From: Promethearchaeota archaeon
GTDB taxonomy: Archaea; Asgardarchaeota; Lokiarchaeia; Sigyniarchaeales; SOKP01
Direction: 5' to 3'
Length of the DNA stretch: 38,117 nucleotides
Assembly: GCA_011364975.1 (NCBI GenBank)
Contig: RDOE01000029.1
Span: 1 to 38,117 of the forward strand
Shown: positions 26,410 to 34,674 of the stretch, in pieces
Layout of the letters: the number at the start of each line of letters is the position of its first letter
Position numbering within the stretch: the stretch's first letter is position 1
Program-made: the position numbers and the translations under genes
Notes under the pieces: generated by a model
The model's input: only the letters and a program-made list of their open reading frames with translations
What the model was told of the DNA's origin: nothing
Databases searched by the model: none

Positions 26410-27363
26410 CTATTCCTGCTTCTTAATAGTTTTAAGGAACCATAATAATATTGGAAGTGCAATTGTTGCATCAGATATAATGGTAGAGTATTTTGCCTTC
26501 TCATTAACTTTTCCCCAAGAAATTGCTTCTTGTAGAGTGGCTCCGCTTAGACCACCCGGTTCTGGACGATCCATAGTTATTTGAATCGCATACATAGCCG
26601 AATTAGGACAAAATTGGAGAGATTGCATTATAAAATTTTTTGGTACTCCTCCTCCAATAATACAAACCCCCGCATGTTTGCTATCCCAAGCCAAGTCCAC
26701 CATTTTTAACATATCTTTAAAATGATTAAGATTAAGCTTCTGAAAATGAAAACCTAACTGTAAAGCAAGTCCAGAATCAGTAAAAGCAGGACAAAATATG
26801 GGAATATTTTTTTCAGAACAGATTTTTAATATAGAATTAGAGTTATTTGGAAGTTCTTGTCCAAGATAAGATAAGAAAGAACTTACTGACATATCATTTT
26901 GAGGTATTTTGAGGGTAGAAATAAAGTCCTCAATCCCTTCATATACCTTATTTGGTAAATATACATCATAAATTCTGTTTAATTCTTGATTATGGAGAGA
27001 AGAATCATTGATCTTAGTTCCATCAATTTCTCCTTGAAGATGATGGAATCCCAGCGTTTCTGCTAAATCATGTGTTAAATTTGCTCCTGTCGTAACTAAA
27101 ATATCAATAAAATCTTCTTTAATGAAATCATATATCACACCTTGCATACCGGCAGGTACTAAAGCACCCGCTAAACCAAAAAATTTAGTGCATTCCTCAT
27201 CTAGAATCATTTGCTTATAAATATCACACGCAATTGCCAAACGTTTAGCATTAAATCCAGAGTTAGAAAAGTATTGAATAATATCTGTTATATGATCCTT
27301 AGAATTAATCTTAAATTGATTTACTTTTTTTAAATTTTTCTTAAAGTCCTCATCATTTCTCAT
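26410..27363 (-). CDS. dys: Deoxyhypusine synthase family protein
   Basis: The 317-residue product belongs to the deoxyhypusine synthase (DHS) family, which transfers an aminobutyl group to a lysine of initiation factor aIF5A in NAD-dependent fashion. Visible are the NAD region VTTGANLTHDLAETLG, the IIGGGVPKNFI motif, and GGLSGATLQEAISWGK with the catalytic lysine. It follows the agmatinase gene by six bases and, before that, argS. In some archaea agmatine replaces spermidine in the DHS reaction and an agmatinase-like enzyme removes urea; the pairing here fits that route. A homospermidine-synthase-like (SpeY-type) activity is possible in this sequence group. Confidence 0.82.
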   Translation of the reverse strand: MRNDEDFKKNLKKVNQFKINSKDHITDIIQYFSNSGFNAKRLAIACDIYKQMILDEECTKFFGLAGALVPAGMQGVIYDFIKEDFIDILVTTGANLTHDLAETLGFHHLQGEIDGTKINDSSLHNQELNRIYDVYLPNKVYEGIEDFISTLKIPQNDMSVSSFLSYLGQELPNNSNSILKICSEKNIPIFCPAFTDSGLALQLGFHFQKLNLNHFKDMLKMVDLAWDSKHAGVCIIGGGVPKNFIMQSLQFCPNSAMYAIQITMDRPEPGGLSGATLQEAISWGKVNEKAKYSTIISDATIALPILLWFLKTIKKQE

Positions 27364-27369
27364 TATTAA

Positions 27370-28272
27370 TCACACTTTTGAAGATATAAAAGAAATCAAT
27401 TCTATTATAAGTTTAGCTGCCAAAGTGGAAGTCATATTATTTGGTAAATCTAAATTTGGTGATACTTCAACTAAATCAAAAGCTTTGATTGTAAATGATT
27501 CTGCTAATTTTTTTAGGATATACCAAAATTCACGGTAACTGAATCCCCCTGGAATTGCATATCCCGTTGCTGGTGCTACCGAAGGATCTAATACATCTAT
27601 ATCGATGGAAATATATAAATTATATATTCTTGATTTATTAAAAAAGTTAATTACATAATTAGTATATTCTTCTAAACCGTATTCTTGTATTAAATATGCA
27701 TTTAGGTGTGTAATATTTTTATCCTTTGCACTTTCAAGTTCTGGAATATCAATATCCCGTGTTCCTACAATCATCAAATTTGTGTTATTAATATTTTCTA
27801 AATCAAATGTTCTACGAGATATCGTAGCGTGAGAATAGACCCCTTTATCCCAGGAATCATAAAAGTCTAAATGTGAATCAAAGATCAATACTCCAAAACC
27901 TTCCTTATCCTTAGTTTGCTCACTAATTGCCTTTAGAACAGGATAAGTACAGAAATGATCACCACCAATCATTATAGGAATTATGTCACTCTTTTGTTGA
28001 TATAAATCTTTAACAAAATTATCAATATTTTTAAGATTCTGTTCAATAGCTTTAGGTTTTATCAAAATATCTCCAAGATCAACAACATTTAATAGAGGTA
28101 TCTCAACACCTAATTCTGTAGTAAGAGCTAAATTTTGTGTAACATCACGAATTTTATTTGGCGCAATAGCCGAATTTGCTATTTGAATCGAGGTTAAATA
28201 ATCCCAGGGAATCCCAAAAATCACAAAAACAGTCTCTTGACCAATAACCTCTCCAAAATCGAAAAAAGTCAT
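27370..28272 (-). CDS. speB: Agmatinase/arginase family protein
   Basis: The 300-residue product is a ureohydrolase. Metal ligands are visible in GGDHFCTYP (His), DSHLDFYD (Asp, His, Asp; Ser replaces the more usual Ala) and SIDIDVLDP (two Asp), so a dimanganese centre should form. The YSHATISRR segment and the GGFSYREFW end are typical of archaeal agmatinases. It would split a guanidino group, giving urea and putrescine from agmatine, or act on the agmatine-modified aIF5A intermediate, given the DHS gene six bases downstream. ArgS is 21 bases upstream. An arginase activity is less likely because archaeal members mostly use agmatine. Confidence 0.85.
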   Translation of the reverse strand: MTFFDFGEVIGQETVFVIFGIPWDYLTSIQIANSAIAPNKIRDVTQNLALTTELGVEIPLLNVVDLGDILIKPKAIEQNLKNIDNFVKDLYQQKSDIIPIMIGGDHFCTYPVLKAISEQTKDKEGFGVLIFDSHLDFYDSWDKGVYSHATISRRTFDLENINNTNLMIVGTRDIDIPELESAKDKNITHLNAYLIQEYGLEEYTNYVINFFNKSRIYNLYISIDIDVLDPSVAPATGYAIPGGFSYREFWYILKKLAESFTIKAFDLVEVSPNLDLPNNMTSTLAAKLIIELISFISSKV

Positions 28273-28293
28273 AAAGATATCCTCAACTCATTA

Positions 28294-30000
28294 TTACATT
28301 TGATCTAATGTTTCTATTCCTAAAATATTTAATCCAATCTTAATCACAATCTGAACACATCGAATGAGAAATAATCTAGCTTTTTCAAGTTCCTTATCAT
28401 TAGAAATGACTTGGCATGAAGAATAGAAAGTATTAAAGGCTTGGCACAAAGTTAAAAGATATTGTGGTATTAGATGAATATTATACGTTTTTTCAGTCAT
28501 TTCAACTACTTCGGGAAAATAAACTAATTGATTTATTAAGATTAATTCCTTTTCATGGTTCAATAAATCCCAAATTACATCTCTATCTATTTCAATTGCA
28601 GATTTAGATATAATAGAACTAATTCGGGCATAGCAATATTGTATATAAGGTCCTGTTTCCCCCTCAAAAGATATGCTCTCATCTGGTTTAAACACAAAGC
28701 CTTTCATGGGACTATACTTCAATATAAAGAATTTTAACGCCCCTAGACCGATAATCCCAGCCCTTTTTTGTTTTTCAGCTTCATCCAAATCAGGATATCT
28801 CTTATTTACTTCTTCAAAAGCAAGATTTTCAATTTCTTGGATTACATCATCTGCATCAACTATAGTTCCTTCTCTACTCTTCATCTTCCCACTCGGTAAA
28901 CTAATCATTCCATACGCAAGGTGGTAATTATCCTCTTTAAATCCTAATAATTCTAAAATTGCAAAAAGCCATTTAAAATGCTGAATTTGTTCATCGCCAA
29001 CTACATAAATTGATTTATCATAATCAAAATCTTCCTTTTTCTTGTAAGCTAAATAGATATCTTGAGTAATATATATCGAGGTACCATCACTACGAATTAA
29101 GATCTTATCTTCAAGGTTAAATTTCTCTTTTAATTCGACAATAATCGCTCCATCTTCAGTTTTTTCAAAAATACCTTTTTCTAAGCCCTTAAGTATCTTT
29201 TCTTTACCTTTTAAATATAAATCTGATTCATAATATTCTTTATCAAAACTGATATCTAACTTATTATAAGTTACTTTAAATCCATTATATGCCCATTTAT
29301 TCATCTTATTCCATAAAGTCTTAGTATCTTTGTCACCTGCTTCCCACAATCTTAGTAGCTCATATGCCTCCTTCTCCAAATTATGATGAGTTTCTTTCAT
29401 TTTGTTATATAGCACATAAAAATCACCTACAAAATGATCGCTTTTTTTATCCGGTTTTTTATTGTTACCCCATTTTTTATAGGCAAGCATGCTCTTACAG
29501 ATATGGATACCCCTATCATTATTCAAATTAACCTGAAAAACTTGATGCTTCTTATATTCTAATAAGCTACTTAGTGATTTACCAAGTAACATATTTCTTA
29601 CATGCCCAAAATGGAGTGGTTTATTAGTATTGGGAGAAGGGTATTCAATTACTATTCGGAGTTTCTTTCCCGGTTTACTTATATCCTTTACTCGGCCATA
29701 ATCATATTCTAAATCATATATAGTTTCAAGAATAGAACTGGTTTTAACTTTTATATTTAGATATGCCTCTTTAACTTTAAGATTCTCAATAAAGGTTGAG
29801 GTCTTAATTTTTTCTTTTAAATCCTCGGCAATAACGTTTGGAGCTTTTCTTCTAATTTTTGATAATTTATAGCATGGAAATGAATAAGTAAACATAAACT
29901 CTGGAGGAGGAATTTCAATTGCAGCTTCTATTTCTTCTATTGAAAGTTCTAAAATACTTTCTTTCAGAATTTCTGCTAATGCTCGTTTATCTATTATCAT
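28294..30000 (-). CDS. argS: Arginyl-tRNA synthetase
   Basis: The 568-residue product charges tRNA(Arg) with arginine. It has an N-terminal Add-1-like domain, the class I HIGH motif as HFGH in YPSPNTNKPLHFGHVRN, the DGTSIYITQDIYLA segment, and a KMSKS-like loop as KMKSREGT. The C-terminal anticodon-binding domain has GETGPYIQYCYARISSI and ends in ARLFLIRCVQIVIKIGLNILGI. The length is normal. ATG start, facing the DegT gene at 30129 divergently. It leads the minus-strand cluster argS-agmatinase-DHS, with 21- and 6-base gaps. Confidence 0.93.
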   Translation of the reverse strand: MIIDKRALAEILKESILELSIEEIEAAIEIPPPEFMFTYSFPCYKLSKIRRKAPNVIAEDLKEKIKTSTFIENLKVKEAYLNIKVKTSSILETIYDLEYDYGRVKDISKPGKKLRIVIEYPSPNTNKPLHFGHVRNMLLGKSLSSLLEYKKHQVFQVNLNNDRGIHICKSMLAYKKWGNNKKPDKKSDHFVGDFYVLYNKMKETHHNLEKEAYELLRLWEAGDKDTKTLWNKMNKWAYNGFKVTYNKLDISFDKEYYESDLYLKGKEKILKGLEKGIFEKTEDGAIIVELKEKFNLEDKILIRSDGTSIYITQDIYLAYKKKEDFDYDKSIYVVGDEQIQHFKWLFAILELLGFKEDNYHLAYGMISLPSGKMKSREGTIVDADDVIQEIENLAFEEVNKRYPDLDEAEKQKRAGIIGLGALKFFILKYSPMKGFVFKPDESISFEGETGPYIQYCYARISSIISKSAIEIDRDVIWDLLNHEKELILINQLVYFPEVVEMTEKTYNIHLIPQYLLTLCQAFNTFYSSCQVISNDKELEKARLFLIRCVQIVIKIGLNILGIETLDQM

Positions 30001-30128
30001 GGTATTCAGATTAGGAAATAATACAGAATATTTAATATAATACTTAATTGAAACCTTTATCTGTTTTATTAAATATAAGTAAAATAGCTCATAAAATTTT
30101 TGCTAATGAAATCAGTATTATTTTAATT

Positions 30129-31337
30129 ATGTCATTTAAACAAGAAGGAAAGAAGAACTTTCCAACGTGGCCGATTTATGATAATAATGAGATTAATGCG
30201 TTAAATAATGTCATTAAATCAGGCAAATGGTGGTGTGGTTCTCCCGGAACACATCAAGGTGAGAATGTTTGGATTTTTCAAGAGCAATTTGCAAAATTTC
30301 AAGAATCCGATTATTGTATTGCGGTTTTTAATGGAACTGTTGCTATAGAAGCGGCACTTATAGCCTTAGGGATAGGATTCGGAGATGAAGTTATTGTATC
30401 AAATTATACTTTTGTAGCTTCTGCTTCGGCAGTGATTGCAACGAATGCAATTCCAATTTTTTGTGATATTAATGCAGATACTTTTGTTATGGATGTTGAC
30501 CTTATAGAAAAACTAATAACAAAAAGAACTAAAGCAATTATACCGGTTCACCTTGCGGGAAATCCAGTAGAAATGGACAAATTAAGAGAAATTTCAGATA
30601 AATATAATCTTAAAGTCATCGAAGATTGTGCTCATGCGCATGGATCCATTTATAAAGGAAAAAAATTAGGCAACTGGGGTGATTCAGGAACTTTTAGTTT
30701 CCAAGCTTCAAAAGTTTTGACTAGTGGTGAGGGTGGGGCAATAATTTGTAATAATGAGTTATTAGCAGATACAATTTATTCATATATAGACTGTGGAAGA
30801 AAAAAAAATGGTTATGGATATAGTCATTTTTCCTACGGTACTAATTATCGAATGACAGAGTATCAAGCGGCAATTCTTCTGGAACAGATAAAAAAATTTC
30901 CAGCTCAACATAAACTCAGAAATGAAAACGCACAATATCTCATGAAAGAACTAAATGCTATCGAAGGGATTAAAACCATGAAAATCACTTCGGGAGCTAC
31001 AAAATTGGGGTGGTATGTTTTTCCTTTCATATTTGATCCTCAAAAGTTTGGTGGGCTAACAAAAGAGGAGTTCAATACACAGTTAAATCAAAATGGAATT
31101 CCTACAGATAACTGCTACCCACCATTGCATAGTTTAGATTGTTTTAAAGAAGTAAAATTAAGAAAGGGAATAAGTTATTCCCATGCAAATTGGGGAGGTA
31201 ATAAAAGTAATGATAAATATTTCCCTGTTGTTTCTGATATTTATTCTAGGAGTATAGAATTCCCGCAAGAAATACTTTTATCTTCCAGAGATCAACTTGA
31301 TTTAATAATTAAATTTGTAAAATCCCTTAAATCTTAG
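30129..31337 (+). CDS. DegT/DnrJ/EryC1/StrS aminotransferase
   Basis: The product (402 residues from the ATG at 30129) begins with NFPTWPIYDNNEINAL and SGKWWCG, the N-terminal style of the AHBA-synthase-like branch of the DegT family. It has the VFNGTVAIEAAL segment, Asp in VIEDCAHAHGS, and the Schiff-base Lys in SFQASKVLTSGEGG. It would aminate a keto group on a sugar nucleotide or cyclitol. A TTG at 30048 would add 27 residues that resemble nothing and would intrude on the divergent argS promoter, so the ATG is preferred. It converges with the Gfo/Idh/MocA gene, two bases apart. Confidence 0.85.
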   Translation: MSFKQEGKKNFPTWPIYDNNEINALNNVIKSGKWWCGSPGTHQGENVWIFQEQFAKFQESDYCIAVFNGTVAIEAALIALGIGFGDEVIVSNYTFVASASAVIATNAIPIFCDINADTFVMDVDLIEKLITKRTKAIIPVHLAGNPVEMDKLREISDKYNLKVIEDCAHAHGSIYKGKKLGNWGDSGTFSFQASKVLTSGEGGAIICNNELLADTIYSYIDCGRKKNGYGYSHFSYGTNYRMTEYQAAILLEQIKKFPAQHKLRNENAQYLMKELNAIEGIKTMKITSGATKLGWYVFPFIFDPQKFGGLTKEEFNTQLNQNGIPTDNCYPPLHSLDCFKEVKLRKGISYSHANWGGNKSNDKYFPVVSDIYSRSIEFPQEILLSSRDQLDLIIKFVKSLKS

Positions 31338-31339
31338 AA

Positions 31340-32392
31340 TTAGATTAAATGCTCTACTTCCTCAACTTTTTTTGTAGTCGCGCTTTTATACATAGCATCA
31401 ACAATATTCAGGACCCTTCGACCAAAAGTACCATCTGTTAATGGTTTCTTTTTTTTGGTAATACATGAAATAAAATGGGCAATTTCCTGAGGATAGCCAA
31501 AACTCCATGCTTCCGAAGGAACAGGAAAGGTCCAACCTTGAGTACTCCCTGCTTTTTCTACCGCGTATTCATATCCTTTTTCACTATAAACACTAACTAA
31601 GTTTGAAAACGTGGGAGCAACTTTTATTTGGCCTTCCGTACCAAATAGTTCAAACCTCATATCATACCCACCGGGAGCAGTCCATGATTCCTCTATGATT
31701 ATTTGAGCATCATTTTCAAAATATAAAATACCTACCGCATTATCTTCCACTTCACACTGTCCAAAATCACCCCGATTTGGTTTTATTGTTTTTTTCTGAC
31801 AAAAAACTTCTTTTACATTGCAATCGAGGTACCATAATAAACAAGCTATATCATGAATTCCGAGATCTAATAAAGCACCACCTCCTGATTCATTTGCTTT
31901 ATAAAACCAAGCAGAGTGAGGGCCTGAATGTTGCTCCTTTCCCCTCCCCATATATATTTGCCCTATTGCTCCCTCTTCAATTACTTGTTTAACTTTAGTA
32001 AATGATGGTGCATACATGTTATTCTCGCAGTAAAATATTTGCCTATTTGAAGATTTTTCAGTTTCTAGCATTTCGTTAGCTTCAGAAATGTTCCTTGCTA
32101 ATGGCTTTTCAACAAATGCATGTTTTCCAGAATTCAAAATATCATTGGTAATCCTTTGATGTAAAAAATTAGGAACACATACCGATATTATTTCACAATC
32201 AGTTTTCAGTAAATCTTCATAATTATTATATAGTTTTCCTAATAAATTATACTTCTTCATCAAAACTCTCGCTTCATCTTCATTGATTGAGCAAATCCCG
32301 ATGATTTCTACATTAGGTAATAATGAATATGCATAGCAATGATGCTCTGCTATAAAACCTGAACCAATAATTCCTACTTTAATCTTGTTCAT
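31340..32392 (-). CDS. Gfo/Idh/MocA family oxidoreductase
   Basis: The 350-residue product has an N-terminal Rossmann fold with GIIGSGFIAEHH for NAD(P) binding, the VEKPLARN motif with the family's conserved Lys-Pro pair, and the GGGALLDLGIHDIACLLW segment carrying the catalytic-region Asp and His. The C-terminal alpha/beta domain contains the substrate site. Such enzymes oxidise or reduce sugars or cyclitols, and often supply the keto substrate for DegT aminotransferases such as the convergent neighbour at 30129. ATG start; the stop is two bases from that neighbour's stop. The substrate is not predictable. Confidence 0.88.
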   Translation of the reverse strand: MNKIKVGIIGSGFIAEHHCYAYSLLPNVEIIGICSINEDEARVLMKKYNLLGKLYNNYEDLLKTDCEIISVCVPNFLHQRITNDILNSGKHAFVEKPLARNISEANEMLETEKSSNRQIFYCENNMYAPSFTKVKQVIEEGAIGQIYMGRGKEQHSGPHSAWFYKANESGGGALLDLGIHDIACLLWYLDCNVKEVFCQKKTIKPNRGDFGQCEVEDNAVGILYFENDAQIIIEESWTAPGGYDMRFELFGTEGQIKVAPTFSNLVSVYSEKGYEYAVEKAGSTQGWTFPVPSEAWSFGYPQEIAHFISCITKKKKPLTDGTFGRRVLNIVDAMYKSATTKKVEEVEHLI

Positions 32393-32461
32393 GATAAAAC
32401 ATCAGTATATATTAATAGTATTATATTTGACTATGTGTAAATAAAACATTTAAACTTGGTT

Positions 32462-33571
32462 TTATTTCCAGAATTGTTGGGGTTTTAGATAACGTTTTAT
32501 TTTTGAAAAGGGACAAACAGCAATACAATTTCCACAATCACTAGAATTTTCTATCCAAAATTTAAAACATTTTTCAGCATGTATATAATACTTCTTTACA
32601 CCAGGATTATTGGATATTGACTTTGGATTATAATTTGGCTCAGTATCTCTTGGAATCGCACTAGTTTCGCAAGCTTCCGCACAATTATTACATGATTTAC
32701 AAACATTATCAATCTTTCTAATAAAACTGATATTTGGTTTATCCACTATAAGTGGCAGGTCTGTGAACACTTTACATATTCTGACACGAGGTCCATATTC
32801 AGGTGTGATTAATAAACCATGTCTTCCCAAAGCTCCAAGTCCAGCATCGATAGCTAAAGGAATACTTAAAGCTGTATCATTTCCACATTGTATAGCACGA
32901 TAACCTAAATTTCTTATAAATTCACCCAAACAAGCAATTACGAAGGCCATTTTTGAATAAGCGATCGCTGCAGCTGCAGCCGCTGGTTGAGCTGGGGCTG
33001 TGGAAATGGCTTCTTCATCCATCTCAATTGCCATGACAATCACCTTATTAATACCTGTAGGTAAATTAATCGGAGTTTCTAATATAGAATCCATCGATTT
33101 ACCTTCCCTAATATTTCTTTTAGAATCTGCTTCACTGGTCAATTGTGGTCTAACAAATCCTGATTTATATATCCACTTTTCATTAACATCTGCTACTCCA
33201 ACTAGCGAAGCACCGTAAAATTTTGCTGCTTTTTTAATCCAACTAGTAAATTCTGAATGATCTTTGATTTTATATTTATTTTTCATCCAATTAATCCCAT
33301 ATCCAATATCAACTAATTCTTTTCTTTCCCACATAAATGCATAAGGAAATTTTTCATATATAGTCCAACCTGCTGCAACTAAAGCAAAATCTAACCGAGA
33401 ATACCCTTCTTTATGAGAATTGATATGATTTTGTATATTTGTTTCAAACATCTTGCCATATATATCTAAACTTTTGTCCCAAGTTCTCCTGTAAATCATA
33501 TTATTTTTTTGTTCGAACCGTTGATATATTGTTTCGTCTATTTCATAAGCTGATTTTATTTCATTCCCCAT
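32462..33571 (-). CDS. Soluble reductive-dehalogenase-like corrinoid iron-sulfur protein
   Basis: The 369-residue product matches RdhA catalytic cores. The cobalamin-binding half has Tyr205 in IAYSKMAF, LGYRAIQCGNDTALSIPLA, AGLGALGRHGLLITPEYGPR and VFTDLPL. Two 4Fe-4S clusters follow: CKSCNNCAEAC (Cys291, 294, 297, 301) and Cys335 with CGNCIAVCP (346, 349, 353). There is no twin-arginine signal peptide and no membrane anchor, unlike respiratory RdhA, and I see no rdhB nearby. It is therefore probably cytoplasmic, either a catabolic dehalogenase or a corrinoid enzyme with another substrate. A run of Ala (198-202) precedes the Tyr. The start is ATG. Confidence 0.83.
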   Translation of the reverse strand: MGNEIKSAYEIDETIYQRFEQKNNMIYRRTWDKSLDIYGKMFETNIQNHINSHKEGYSRLDFALVAAGWTIYEKFPYAFMWERKELVDIGYGINWMKNKYKIKDHSEFTSWIKKAAKFYGASLVGVADVNEKWIYKSGFVRPQLTSEADSKRNIREGKSMDSILETPINLPTGINKVIVMAIEMDEEAISTAPAQPAAAAAAIAYSKMAFVIACLGEFIRNLGYRAIQCGNDTALSIPLAIDAGLGALGRHGLLITPEYGPRVRICKVFTDLPLIVDKPNISFIRKIDNVCKSCNNCAEACETSAIPRDTEPNYNPKSISNNPGVKKYYIHAEKCFKFWIENSSDCGNCIAVCPFSKIKRYLKPQQFWK

Positions 33572-33706
33572 TTAAACCTACAACTCTTATTTTAAAAATT
33601 AAAATTCAAGTCTTAAATATTAGTTAAAAGCAACAAATAAAAGTTTTAAACAATTCAAAAATAATTATAAGAAATTTGTTCTATTAAATGCAAAAGTGAC
33701 GATCTT

Positions 33707-34084
33707 ATGAATGATAAACGTTTTATTATAGAGATAGGTTTTGGAGTAGATCAACATGGCCATAATAATGATTGTACTAATGCCTCTATTAAAGCAATAA
33801 AAAATGCGATATCTAATAATTGTCTTACAGGATTAAGTGAGATTTGTGGAATAGATGGTCCAGAAGAACTATTAAAAATGAAAGTACATATTAAATTAGG
33901 AGTTCCTTTTCCTAACAATATCAGCAAGGCTAAAGTCTTGAAAGCGGTACCATTTGGTGTAAAATCACTTGAAGTTGTAAAAGGAGGGTTATTGGCCGAG
34001 GGTATTATGATTAAAGAATTAGGAGATACGTCCAGTAATATCATTATTTGTAATGCTGCAATAACAGTATCAATTAAACTTTAA
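33707..34084 (+). CDS. Lin0512 family protein
   Basis: The 125-residue product matches the Lin0512 family: FIIEIGFGVDQHGHNNDCTNASIKAIKNAI (given in part) is the diagnostic N-terminal block with GVDQHG, followed by VHIKLGVPFP and AVPFGVKSLEVVKGGL. The function of the family is unknown; conserved His and Asp residues hint at a metal or ligand site. Length is typical. ATG start. The tag gene follows after 17 bases on the same strand, probably as one transcript. Confidence 0.85.
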   Translation: MNDKRFIIEIGFGVDQHGHNNDCTNASIKAIKNAISNNCLTGLSEICGIDGPEELLKMKVHIKLGVPFPNNISKAKVLKAVPFGVKSLEVVKGGLLAEGIMIKELGDTSSNIIICNAAITVSIKL

Positions 34085-34101
34085 CAAGGGGTTAAATAGA
34101 T

Positions 34102-34674
34102 ATGAGAAAGACGTGCGAATGGGCAAGTTTTGATCCTAAAATGCAAGCCTATCATGATAATGAATGGGGAGTACCTGAACATGATGATCAAAAGCTCTTC
34201 GAATTACTAATTTTAGAAGGTATGCAGGCAGGCTTAAGCTGGAGTACAATCCTCAAAAAAAGAGAAAATTTTCAAAAAGCATTTGATTACTTTGATTATC
34301 ATAAAATTTCAAATTATTCGGAGAAAAAGGTGGAGATTTTACTCCAAAATGAGGGAATCATCCGTAATAAACTCAAGATACAAGCTGTAATTATAAATGC
34401 TAAAGCCTTCTTAAAGATTGTCAAAGAATTTGGAAATTTCGATAAATATATATGGAGTTTTGTAGATAATAAACCGATAATTAATCAAAGAAAATCCTTA
34501 AGTGATATTCCTCCAAATACCGCTCTTTCTGATATAATTAGCAGTGATCTGAGAAAAAGAGGATTTAAATTTGTGGGATCTACTATTATATATGCTTTTA
34601 TGCAAGCAATAGGAATGGTTGATGATCACCTAGTATATTGTTTTTGTCATTCTAATAAGAGAAATAATGACTAA
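34102..34674 (+). CDS. tag: DNA-3-methyladenine glycosylase I
   Basis: The 190-residue product is Tag, which removes 3-methyladenine from alkylated DNA to start base-excision repair. It has the zinc-binding Cys in TCEWA, the YHDNEWGVPEHDD block, the LEGMQAGLSWSTILKKRENF catalytic-pocket helix (Glu, Trp), and the C-terminal zinc ligands in HLVYCFCH. The length is normal. It follows the Lin0512 gene by 17 bases and its last four bases overlap the stop of the convergent TIM-barrel gene. Tag is chiefly a bacterial enzyme, so acquisition from bacteria is plausible. Confidence 0.93.
   Translation: MRKTCEWASFDPKMQAYHDNEWGVPEHDDQKLFELLILEGMQAGLSWSTILKKRENFQKAFDYFDYHKISNYSEKKVEILLQNEGIIRNKLKIQAVIINAKAFLKIVKEFGNFDKYIWSFVDNKPIINQRKSLSDIPPNTALSDIISSDLRKRGFKFVGSTIIYAFMQAIGMVDDHLVYCFCHSNKRNND

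Noticed and set aside
30048..30128. TTG start adding 27 residues to the DegT aminotransferase
   Set aside because: The extension does not resemble the family N-terminus and runs into the divergent argS promoter; ATG at 30129 fits.
33511..33519. GTTCGAACC, resembling a tRNA T-loop
   Set aside because: It lies inside the dehalogenase-like gene and no acceptor, D or anticodon stems surround it.
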